Positions 1 to 5,926 of a DNA stretch of 6,201 bases are shown here, in pieces. How positions within the stretch are numbered: position 1 is the stretch's first letter; each line of letters opens with the position of its first letter. The stretch comes from Caldifarciminota bacterium (GTDB lineage Bacteria; Hydrothermota; 32-111; QNBC01). The stretch spans positions 1 to 6,201 of the forward strand of contig WFRF01000177.1 of NCBI GenBank assembly GCA_015486655.1. Direction: 5' to 3'. The notes beneath the pieces were generated by a model that did no database searches, was not told the DNA's origin, and was given only the letters and a program-made list of their open reading frames with translations. The translations under genes and the position numbers were made by a program.

Positions 1-610
1 AGATAGAGCATGCCTCCGTCATTACTGCACCACGATGCCAGCTTGCCCCCGTTCGTCTGATCTATGACCGTATTACTATTGTATATACCTGCAAATACAA
101 ATGCACTGGCATAATTGCTCAAACTGTCTATCATAGGCGTGAAACTCGTGTAGTAATCTCCCGCATAACCCAAGGATGTTAAAATACTGTCCATTACAGT
201 TCCCGAACTGTGGTTCTGATCTATGTCAAATATCACATAAGCCTTCTGGCCTACTATCGCACTTACACTGCCGCTTATGTCTCCAAAGTTGTCTCCGCTT
301 ATGGTGTAGTTAATCACCACAGACGTTCCGTTTGCCACACTGCTGTCTGATGTAGCCGTCAGAACATCGCTGCCGTTACTCTCCGTGGAATCCGCCGCTA
401 TGTCTCCTATCACCGCATTGCCGTCATCTACGGTTACTCCGGCCGTGCTCGTGCTTATACTTATATGCACGTTCTTTGCCGTTTCTCCTCCGCTGTTCTT
501 TACGCCGAATACCAAGTTTACCTGTTCACCTACATCCCATTTGCCGTTGCCGTTACCCGTCGTCCCGTCATCTATTCCGAAACTGTTCTCCGCCACTTCC
601 GGCGCATAGG
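1..610 (-). other. GC-rich 3' segment of the C25 protease gene
   Basis: By hand count 289 of 600 bases at 1-600 are G or C (48%), against 132 of 360 at 601-960 (37%). The step falls around residue 811, at the junction between beta modules 1 and 2. Codons such as GGC, AGC, ACG and GCG become frequent only on the GC-rich side. The reading frame is unbroken across the step. It may mark a module acquired, or homogenised, from another gene. Confidence 0.65.
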
Positions 611-3041
611 CTTGCATTGAGAAAATATTATTCCAAGTATGAGTGTCGGTATCTTTAATCTCGACGTTAAAAGATATATTATGATCGTTTGGAATATTAT
701 TTGACACCGTAAAGGAATAATTCGACGTACTCCAGGCGGAATCACCGCTTGCTATGTCACCGTACACGGTAGAATCTTGTGTTATTGTTACAAAAGAGTC
801 GCTTGTACTTATCTTTGCATACACACCGTGTGATGTGAGAGCACCGTTGTTTACAAGTAATAATTTAAATGAAATGTTTTCACCAGGGTTTATCTGTCCG
901 TTTCCATTTGTATCAAAGGTGATATTATTCGTTTTATATGATACATACGCCTCGTTATTTTGTTTTACACCGAGGGTATCTTGAAGAGGATGATGGTTGT
1001 TGGCCGTTACTGTAATTAAAACATCACCCGAATTGTTAATAACAGGTGTAAGCGTTACATTACCCGAAGCGTCTGTGAGTCCGGTAGAATAAACAGTGGA
1101 ATCCCTCATTATACAAACCCTGGCTCCTTCAATCGGATTGTTTGTGGATGCATCTTTAACATTTATATCTACCGGCGCAGAGCCTATGAAAAGCGTGTCG
1201 GGATATGTTGCGCTTAATTCTTTTACATCGCTTGTAAACGGGTGAAGTTCCGGATCTCCGAATGTATTTAATTCGTATATACACCATCTTGTTACACCGC
1301 TTGCTCCCTCACCGGCCGCGACAGGAGCCAATTGATCTTTGGCAAAGGCAATGGCTTCACCGTGGGTTTTCTTTCCGTTTTCGAACAAACCCGCATAATA
1401 AAGCGTATCTAAAAGCTCGGAAGGTCCAAGATCAGGCGGATTGCCCCATCCATACCTGGAGTTGTACATAGAAATGACTCCTCCTCCATTAGGGTTGTTT
1501 ATCACGTGTTCAGCAAAACAATCCCCTCCGGAAACCTCGTCAAGAGCACCGTCAAAACAACCTATTGAAAAATAAATGCCTAAATTTGAACCGTTTGAAA
1601 GCGTATCAAGATCCGCATTACTTGTAATTACACTACCGCTTGCGGTATACATTCCCGTTTCATTCCCGTGACAAGCATGATGGACATAACCGACACCGGC
1701 ATTTAAAGAACCAACAACCGCAGATCTGCTTAAATTGCCTATTGACTCGTAAAGTTTTTCATTTTCCCATCCCGAAGGGGCGATATCGGCAAGATCGTTA
1801 TTAACGGTATCTCCCCAGAAATTATATGACGAAAATAGTTCTACCGCAGGCAAAAGTGTCTTATCCAGATATCCCGTGGGCGCATTTTTCTCATAGGTCA
1901 ACGTCTTGTTTACAAATGTGGTTGCTTGGGTGCTGTTTTTAAGAGGAGCTCTACCCACATAAACATCCGTATACATATCAACACTATCACCTATTTCTCC
2001 GTAAACCGAATTGCCGTTTGCATTCCAGTCTCCGTCAAGATCAGCATAATAAAGGTCACTGATTATGGTATCTTCATCAGCATAATAACCTGCTCCTGAA
2101 CTCGTATAAAAAACGTTTCTTCTCGGGACAACCTCCTCCCCGTTTTCATAATCAGCCTGACCACCCAAAAGAACATACATAGTACCCCATGTATTATGAG
2201 CGTCAATAATAAAATTTCTTATCTTCTCAGGATTATCAGCACCTGTATAATTGGAATAAATATAACTCAAATCAACGATCTTGGCTTTTAAACCCTTCTG
2301 TGTTTTCCATTCTGCCAATGGTTTCAAATCATTCTCATAATCAGATGTTGTAATTATAACGTATGGAACGGTATCCGCTTCCAAAGCTCTTGAATTTACA
2401 ACCGCTTTATTGACCGGCTTGTATGATTGTACATCTTCAGGGTTTATAACCATGTTTGAAACGGTCTTTTTAACCATATTATAGACATCTTCCCTGGCAG
2501 ATTTTATCTCTCTACCGTTAATCTCATATTCAACCTCAAATGTAACACTGTTAACAAATTGCAATTTTCCGCTTAAAGGCGCATATTGAACGGGATAGAT
2601 AAGCAAAGCTCCCAAATTAAACCCGTCCTTATAGCCCTGTCCTGTGAACTTTACAACACTGGCGGGGTATAGTTGATCCGAACCGTAAACTTTCGGATTC
2701 GCAACTATCTTCTCTTGTTTCGGATGTGAAATTATCTGAGGTTTTCCCGCCGCTTGTATGTTAAAATTTTTCCCCAATAAAGAACTGTTAAGGTTCACTA
2801 TTTTAACCCCCTTAACAATCGCTCCTTGAGGTAGAAGTATGTTTGTTGATTTTGCAGGAAGAATAGGATATCCCGCTTTCTTAATGTTGATACAACCGCT
2901 CATAACTATCATATCATTACCGCCGTTAACTTTAAGTATTTGCATATCAGATTGATTGAAATAAACGGTTTTTACGATAGTTGACGGAAAAACAAAAAGT
3001 GGGAATAACAGTAACAGTAAAAATAGTTTTACTTTGTGCAC
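1..3041 (-). CDS. Secreted gingipain-family (C25) cysteine protease, large multidomain; 3' end missing
   Basis: The frame is open from a GTG at 3041 to the window edge: 1013 codons without a stop, C-terminus outside. The GTG start is chosen because a perfect AGGAGG lies 6 bases upstream and a signal peptide follows directly (K3-K5, then hydrophobic L6-F18, no lipobox Cys). Residues ~54-75 carry a C25-propeptide-like GYPILPAK...LLPQG stretch. The catalytic domain spans ~224-600: a His-rich HHACHGN motif gives probable catalytic His458, an IGCFDG motif gives catalytic Cys495, and CFAE (508-511) and FGDPEL (594-599) are typical of the family. Next come a carboxypeptidase-regulatory-like beta domain (~615-690), two related beta modules (~705-812 and ~823-930), and the start of a Rossmann-like domain (~933 on). 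It is inferred to be exported and to cut extracellular protein; Arg or Lys preference cannot be read. A type IX secretion tail could lie beyond the window but is not seen. Confidence 0.93.
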   Translation of the reverse strand, partial: MHKVKLFLLLLLFPLFVFPSTIVKTVYFNQSDMQILKVNGGNDMIVMSGCINIKKAGYPILPAKSTNILLPQGAIVKGVKIVNLNSSLLGKNFNIQAAGKPQIISHPKQEKIVANPKVYGSDQLYPASVVKFTGQGYKDGFNLGALLIYPVQYAPLSGKLQFVNSVTFEVEYEINGREIKSAREDVYNMVKKTVSNMVINPEDVQSYKPVNKAVVNSRALEADTVPYVIITTSDYENDLKPLAEWKTQKGLKAKIVDLSYIYSNYTGADNPEKIRNFIIDAHNTWGTMYVLLGGQADYENGEEVVPRRNVFYTSSGAGYYADEDTIISDLYYADLDGDWNANGNSVYGEIGDSVDMYTDVYVGRAPLKNSTQATTFVNKTLTYEKNAPTGYLDKTLLPAVELFSSYNFWGDTVNNDLADIAPSGWENEKLYESIGNLSRSAVVGSLNAGVGYVHHACHGNETGMYTASGSVITSNADLDTLSNGSNLGIYFSIGCFDGALDEVSGGDCFAEHVINNPNGGGVISMYNSRYGWGNPPDLGPSELLDTLYYAGLFENGKKTHGEAIAFAKDQLAPVAAGEGASGVTRWCIYELNTFGDPELHPFTSDVKELSATYPDTLFIGSAPVDINVKDASTNNPIEGARVCIMRDSTVYSTGLTDASGNVTLTPVINNSGDVLITVTANNHHPLQDTLGVKQNNEAYVSYKTNNITFDTNGNGQINPGENISFKLLLVNNGALTSHGVYAKISTSDSFVTITQDSTVYGDIASGDSAWSTSNYSFTVSNNIPNDHNISFNVEIKDTDTHTWNNIFSMQAYAPEVAENSFGIDDGTTGNGNGKWDVGEQVNLVFGVKNSGGETAKNVHISISTSTAGVTVDDGNAVIGDIAADSTESNGSDVLTATSDSSVANGTSVVINYTISGDNFGDISGSVSAIVGQKAYVIFDIDQNHSSGTVMDSILTSLGYAGDYYTSFTPMIDSLSNYASAFVFAGIYNSNTVIDQTNGGKLASWCSNDGGMLY
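252..575 (-). repeat. Tandem beta module, unit 2, in the C25 protease
   Basis: Protein-level repeat covering residues ~823-930, at a period of 118 residues from unit 1 (E839 matches E721, and GDIA at 879-882 matches GDIA at 761-764). It shows the same opening NGNG...GE turn, followed by VKNSGG and ISIST motifs. It is encoded in markedly more GC-rich DNA than unit 1, so at nucleotide level the two copies are not a recent duplication. Confidence 0.7.
606..929 (-). repeat. Tandem beta module, unit 1, in the C25 protease
   Basis: Protein-level repeat covering residues ~705-812. It opens with an NGNG...PGE motif (E721) and contains VNNG, KISTS and VYGDIA motifs. Residues 720-764 align without gaps to 838-882 of unit 2, with 17 of 45 positions identical by hand count. 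The opening Asp/Gly/Asn-rich turn suggests a possible calcium-binding loop, and the rest reads as an Ig-like or CARDB-like beta sandwich. This is inference from pattern. Codon use here is AT-rich, unlike unit 2. Confidence 0.7.
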
Positions 3042-3096
3042 TTTGCACCTCCTTTATTGTGATCAAAAACTTCAAATATATAATATATGCAAAGTG
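3039..3096. repeat. 9-bp inverted repeat with one arm on the start codon
   Basis: TGCAAAGTG lies at 3088-3096 on the plus strand, and its exact reverse complement CACTTTGCA at 3039-3047; 40 bases separate the arms. The lower arm covers the GTG start codon and the spacer after the Shine-Dalgarno sequence. The upper arm shares AAAGTG with the direct repeat beside it. It could be a pair of operator sites, or an RNA hairpin if transcription starts upstream of 3096. Confidence 0.45.
3048..3053 (-). promoter_or_regulatory. Shine-Dalgarno site that fixes the GTG start of the C25 protease
   Basis: The minus strand reads AAAGGAGG, then TGCAAA, then GTG. The core AGGAGG sits 6 bases before the GTG at 3041. 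No ATG near the site gives a signal peptide in this frame. A second GTG at 3048-3046 overlaps the Shine-Dalgarno sequence and is in another frame. Confidence 0.85.
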
Positions 3097-3111
3097 TCCA
3101 AAAAGTGTCCA
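3082..3111 (-). promoter_or_regulatory. Possible promoter of the C25 protease gene
   Basis: On the minus strand a TGGACA (3111-3106, one mismatch to TTGACA) is followed after 18 bases by TATATT (3087-3082). The region is very AT-rich, so other -10 choices exist, for example TATATT at 3080-3075. The location fits: directly after the terminator of the upstream operon and about 40 bases before the GTG start. The -35 element would overlap the last T of the terminator T-tract. This is a weak prediction. Confidence 0.35.
3091..3110. repeat. Direct repeat AAAGTGTCC, two copies 11 bp apart
   Basis: The plus strand carries AAAGTGTCC at 3091-3099 and again at 3102-3110, separated by AA. The 11-bp period is about one helical turn, so a protein could read both copies from the same face. 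The repeat lies between the terminator and the likely -10 region of the protease gene, where an operator would be expected. Chance occurrence in AT-rich DNA is possible. Confidence 0.5.
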
Positions 3112-3143
3112 AAAAAAAGCCCTCGTAATTACGAGGGCTTTTT
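3111..3143 (-). terminator. Intrinsic terminator of the ogg-perR-fprA-rbr-prx operon
   Basis: Bases 3118-3139 form a perfect 11-bp inverted repeat (AGCCCTCGTAA and its complement). With the flanking A and T runs, a 30-base perfect palindrome spans 3114-3143. On the minus strand the GC-rich stem is followed by eight T. It lies 18 bases after the stop codon of the peroxiredoxin gene. The plus strand also has a T run after the stem, so the element could work in both directions, although no plus-strand gene ends here. Confidence 0.93.
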
Positions 3144-3160
3144 ATGCTTAAAATAAAACA

Positions 3161-3811
3161 TTACAGCTTTTTATGGCAAAACCACCAATCAAAGCAATCA
3201 TACTTTTCAAGTCTTTCCTTTGCTGTTTTTTCATCTGACGCGGGTCCTATAATAACCTCATCTTTAATTATTTCATTTTCGGGCCAATTGGCAGGCATTG
3301 CCACACCGTTATCATCCGCTATCTGAATCGCCTTTACTATTCTCAAAATCTCGTCCATATTTCTTCCTAATTCCTGCGGATAATAGAGCATTAACCTTAT
3401 AATCCCTTTAGGATCCACAAGGAAAACAGCTCTGACGGTATTTGTCCCTTTTCCCGGATGAATCATCCCAAGTCTCTTCGCAACGGCACCTGTGTCATCC
3501 GCTATTATAGGAAATTGGATAGTTACATTGAGATTCTCTTTTATCCACTCAACCCATTTAATGTGCGAAAACACCTGGTCAATGGACAAACCGACAAGAT
3601 CACAGTTCAACTTTTGAAATTCTTCGAATCTTTTTGAGAATGCAACGAACTCCGATGTGCAAACAGGAGTAAAATCGGCAGGATGACTAAAAAGAACAAG
3701 CCATTTCCCTTTGTAATCATTCGGTAAAACTTTGACCCCATGCGTTGTCTGGACTTTCAGTTCCGGTAATTTCTCACCTATTAGCGGTATTGAGAATTCT
3801 TTTGTTTCCAT
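3161..3811 (-). CDS. Prx6-type peroxiredoxin with archaeal-like C-terminal cysteines
   Basis: A 216-residue thiol peroxidase that reduces H2O2 and organic hydroperoxides in the cytoplasm. The thioredoxin fold holds the PxxxT/SxxC active-site motif HPADFTPVC with peroxidatic Cys51 and Thr48; Arg127 (in NTVRAVF) completes the usual active site. The length and C-terminal extension fit the Prx6 group. Cys206 and Cys212 near the C-terminus sit where the archaeal Aeropyrum pernix enzyme has its cysteine pair, so a resolving cysteine is likely; the electron donor is unknown. The ATG at 3811 is chosen because AAAGGAGG lies 5 bases upstream; the in-frame GTG at 3817 overlaps that Shine-Dalgarno sequence. 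The gene begins 11 bases after the rubrerythrin stop, and the Shine-Dalgarno sequence follows that stop directly. It is the last gene before the terminator. Confidence 0.95.
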   Translation of the reverse strand: METKEFSIPLIGEKLPELKVQTTHGVKVLPNDYKGKWLVLFSHPADFTPVCTSEFVAFSKRFEEFQKLNCDLVGLSIDQVFSHIKWVEWIKENLNVTIQFPIIADDTGAVAKRLGMIHPGKGTNTVRAVFLVDPKGIIRLMLYYPQELGRNMDEILRIVKAIQIADDNGVAMPANWPENEIIKDEVIIGPASDEKTAKERLEKYDCFDWWFCHKKL

Positions 3812-3822
3812 AAACACCTCCT

Positions 3823-4296
3823 TTATAGTGCTTTGTTTTTCAAAGAGAGGTAATGTCGCCTCTCTTCTTCTATTATTTTATCAATATCGGATTTAATTTT
3901 ATCGCCAAACAGATTCTTCATATCCATATAGAACATAATGGAATCCAATTCCATACGAATTGCAAACTGGAGGGCTTTGTTTAAGTCTGAAATGTTATTA
4001 ACGGCGTTTTCAAGTTTTTCCTTCGGGAAAACCATATCATATACGTACGATTTGAAATAATCGTAGTACTCTGTATTGGTGTTTTCCAGATTTAACCCTT
4101 CGTTTTTCTTTAACATATTCATAAAAATCTTTTTATGCTCTATCTCCTGATCTGCCAGATTTTTGAAAAATTCGTATAGCTTAAAATCCTCTTTTTCCTG
4201 AAATTTTTCGGCAAACTTTCTATAGGCTACTTCACCGTTTTCTTCGATTTTTACTGCAAATTCGACAATCTCATCAAATGAAAAAGGATTTTTCAT
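3823..4296 (-). CDS. Rubrerythrin-like diiron ferritin-fold protein, no rubredoxin domain
   Basis: A 157-residue, almost wholly helical protein. Likely diiron ligands follow the rubrerythrin pattern: Glu19 or Glu22 in helix 1, E51xxH54 in helix 2, Glu116 in helix 3 and E145xxH148 within the EEERRH stretch of helix 4. A CxxC rubredoxin domain is absent; the protein has no Cys at all. Members of this family usually reduce peroxide or bind iron in anaerobes. Classical rubrerythrin also carries its own rubredoxin-type FeS4 centre, so here electrons must come from a separate donor. The start has AGGAGAG 4 bases upstream and lies 9 bases after the fprA stop. Co-transcription with fprA, perR and the peroxiredoxin supports peroxide defence. 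A pure iron-storage role cannot be excluded. Confidence 0.87.
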   Translation of the reverse strand: MKNPFSFDEIVEFAVKIEENGEVAYRKFAEKFQEKEDFKLYEFFKNLADQEIEHKKIFMNMLKKNEGLNLENTNTEYYDYFKSYVYDMVFPKEKLENAVNNISDLNKALQFAIRMELDSIMFYMDMKNLFGDKIKSDIDKIIEEERRHYLSLKNKAL

Positions 4297-4305
4297 ACTA
4301 CTCTC

Positions 4306-5490
4306 CTATTTGTTACAGATTTCCTCATGTTTTTTCTTTATTTCACCAATCAAAGTATCAAGTCTTTTATAATCCTCTTCCCTCGGTAATCCTTTTATTA
4401 AAACCGGCTCGAACAGGTTGACCTTCAAATTGGGGATTACGGATTTTAGTTGCTCCACCATATTGCCTCCCCAACCGTATGAACCTACAATTGCGGCGTT
4501 TTTAACCTTGGGACGCAGAGCATTTGCAAGGTGAGCAACCGAAACCATACCGGGATGAGCTCCGGCTAGTACCATGGGACTTGCCAAAACAACAGTACAT
4601 GCATCCACCATTGCCATGGCAATCTGCCCTATATCAGCCTTCAAAACATTAAACGGTTTTACCTCAATACCATTATCCACCAGGGAATCAATCATGTATT
4701 CAGCTATTCTCTCTGTACTGCTGTGCATTGATATATATAGAAGGAGAACAATATTTTTTACATCATCGGAAGTCCATTCTTTGTAAGCATCTATTATCAT
4801 TTGCGGATTATCGTAAACAGGTCCGTGACTGGGAGCAATCATTTCAATATCGTACTGTTCAATTTTCGCGACATCCTTTGCAACAATCTTTCTGAAGGGC
4901 ATCATAATTTCCGCATAGTACCGCTTCGCATCCAATAATGTTTTTCCTTCATCACTAACAAATGTGTCACTCGTAGCGAGATGTGAGCCGAAAAAATCAC
5001 AACTAAAGAGTATTTTATCCTCTTTTAAATATGTTGACATTGTCTCGGGCCAGTGCACCCAGGGGGTAAGTATGAATTTTAACGTTTTTCCTCCCAGATC
5101 AAGCTCCTCCCCATCTCCTATAACGATAAAATCCGTTTCGGAAACATGTAGAAGATCTATTAACATCCCTTTGCATTTTGCATTCGTTACGATTTTGGAC
5201 CGGGGGAACATTTTTAATACGGCTGGAATACAGCCCGAATGATCCTGTTCCGCATGATTTGCTATTATATAATCTATTTTCTCAATACCCAATGCTTGCA
5301 AATCTTTTCTTAACAAATGTTCTTTAATTTCGTCTACGGTATCAATTAGAGCCGTTTTTTCACTTCCCTTAACTATATATGAATTATATGACGTACCGTC
5401 GGGTAAGGGGATAAGCGAATCAAAAACCTCCCTGTCCCAATGATCAACACCTACATTAAACACATTATTCTTGATTTTTTTAATCGCCAT
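4306..5490 (-). CDS. fprA: FprA-type flavo-diiron protein (oxygen / nitric oxide reductase)
   Basis: A 394-residue A-type flavoprotein that reduces O2 to water, or NO to N2O, in the cytoplasm of anaerobes. The N-terminal metallo-beta-lactamase-like domain (~1-240) holds the diiron ligands: His79, Glu81, Asp83 and His84 in HAEQDHSG, then His146, Asp165 and His222 in PSHGPVY. The C-terminal flavodoxin domain (~245-394) has an FMN-phosphate loop SMHSST (254-259) and ASPMVLAGAHP and GSYGWGG loops. No rubredoxin or NADH-oxidoreductase module is fused, so a separate rubredoxin is probably the donor. The ATG at 5490 is chosen because AAGGAG lies about 8 bases upstream and because the ligand numbering then matches known family members; an in-frame ATG at 5508 precedes the Shine-Dalgarno sequence. 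The start lies inside the end of perR (11-base overlap). Whether O2 or NO is the main substrate cannot be told. Confidence 0.95.
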   Translation of the reverse strand: MAIKKIKNNVFNVGVDHWDREVFDSLIPLPDGTSYNSYIVKGSEKTALIDTVDEIKEHLLRKDLQALGIEKIDYIIANHAEQDHSGCIPAVLKMFPRSKIVTNAKCKGMLIDLLHVSETDFIVIGDGEELDLGGKTLKFILTPWVHWPETMSTYLKEDKILFSCDFFGSHLATSDTFVSDEGKTLLDAKRYYAEIMMPFRKIVAKDVAKIEQYDIEMIAPSHGPVYDNPQMIIDAYKEWTSDDVKNIVLLLYISMHSSTERIAEYMIDSLVDNGIEVKPFNVLKADIGQIAMAMVDACTVVLASPMVLAGAHPGMVSVAHLANALRPKVKNAAIVGSYGWGGNMVEQLKSVIPNLKVNLFEPVLIKGLPREEDYKRLDTLIGEIKKKHEEICNK

Positions 5491-5926
5491 TTTTTTTACT
5501 CCTTTCATTTAAACAATTTTTACAAATACCGTATAGATTGACACTGTACCTCTCTACCAAGTTTCCTTTTATTTTTTTCTTCTTAAAAATCTCACAGTCC
5601 ATATCATAGTCATATATTTCTCCGCATATCCTGCATTTGAAATGCACATGGGGTTCCATATACAAATCATATCTCACTGCATTTTCATCAATAATCAATT
5701 CCAGTAGAACATCTTTTTTCACCATTTCATTTAAAGTATTATAGACGGTGGTTTTAGATAATGTCGGAATCTCACCTTTCAATGCATTAAATATCATGTC
5801 AACCGTGGGGTGATTCTTGTTTTTGACTATATATTCAAGAATTTTTATTCTTTGAATAGAGGGTCGTATACCCCGATCAATGAGCAGTTTGTTAATATCA
5901 TTTATATCAAAATCTTTGTTTTTCAT
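5480..5926 (-). CDS. perR: PerR-type peroxide-sensing repressor (Fur family)
   Basis: A 148-residue Fur-family regulator. The N-terminal winged helix (~1-88) has the recognition region LSKTTVYNTL (56-65); the C-terminal dimer domain follows. Candidate regulatory-metal ligands are His39, Asp87, His93, His95 and Asp106. They match Bacillus subtilis PerR (H37, D85, H91, H93, D104) in spacing and identity; the Asp at 106 favours peroxide sensing by Fe-catalysed His oxidation over plain iron sensing. The structural zinc site is Cys98/Cys101 and Cys135/Cys138. It probably represses its own operon until peroxide oxidises it, but the operon promoter lies outside the window. AAGGAGAG stands upstream of the ATG, which overlaps the glycosylase stop as ATGA. 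The gene's end contains the fprA Shine-Dalgarno sequence and start. A Fur or Zur role is less likely but not excluded. Confidence 0.9.
   Translation of the reverse strand: MKNKDFDINDINKLLIDRGIRPSIQRIKILEYIVKNKNHPTVDMIFNALKGEIPTLSKTTVYNTLNEMVKKDVLLELIIDENAVRYDLYMEPHVHFKCRICGEIYDYDMDCEIFKKKKIKGNLVERYSVNLYGICKNCLNERSKKNGD

Noticed and set aside
385..984. Plus-strand open frames of 60-76 codons (385-609, 476-658, 754-984)
   Set aside because: They lie antisense to the continuous C25 protease frame, have low-complexity Pro/Ser/Leu-rich translations and no Shine-Dalgarno sequence or recognisable family.
1262..1471. Plus-strand open frame of 69 codons
   Set aside because: It is antisense to the C25 catalytic domain and its translation resembles no protein family.
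3076..3088. ATATAT-A-ATATAT inverted repeat as a Per or Fur box
   Set aside because: It is a plain AT alternation that agrees poorly with the TTATAATnATTATAA consensus and sits before the protease, not before the peroxide-defence operon. A -10 region explains it better.
3039..3110. Repeats as a CRISPR array or integration site
   Set aside because: Units are only 9 bp, with no regular spacers, no cas genes and no tRNA or integrase nearby.
3144..3326. Plus-strand open frame beginning at the terminator
   Set aside because: It is a shadow of the peroxiredoxin gene; it begins right at the end of the palindrome and has no ribosome binding site.
3812..3817. Upstream GTG start for the peroxiredoxin
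   Set aside because: The GTG overlaps the Shine-Dalgarno sequence; the ATG at 3811 has proper 5-base spacing.
3823..4296. Dps or bacterioferritin identity for the ferritin-fold gene
   Set aside because: The ExxH and EExRH spacing and the 157-residue length fit the rubrerythrin-like group; no ferroxidase pattern of Dps and no haem Met motif was evident.
4574..5242. Plus-strand open frames of 70 and 92 codons
   Set aside because: Both are antisense to fprA, whose motifs are intact throughout.
5491..5508. Upstream ATG start for fprA
   Set aside because: This ATG comes before the AAGGAG site. Starting at 5490 gives correct spacing and family-standard ligand numbering.
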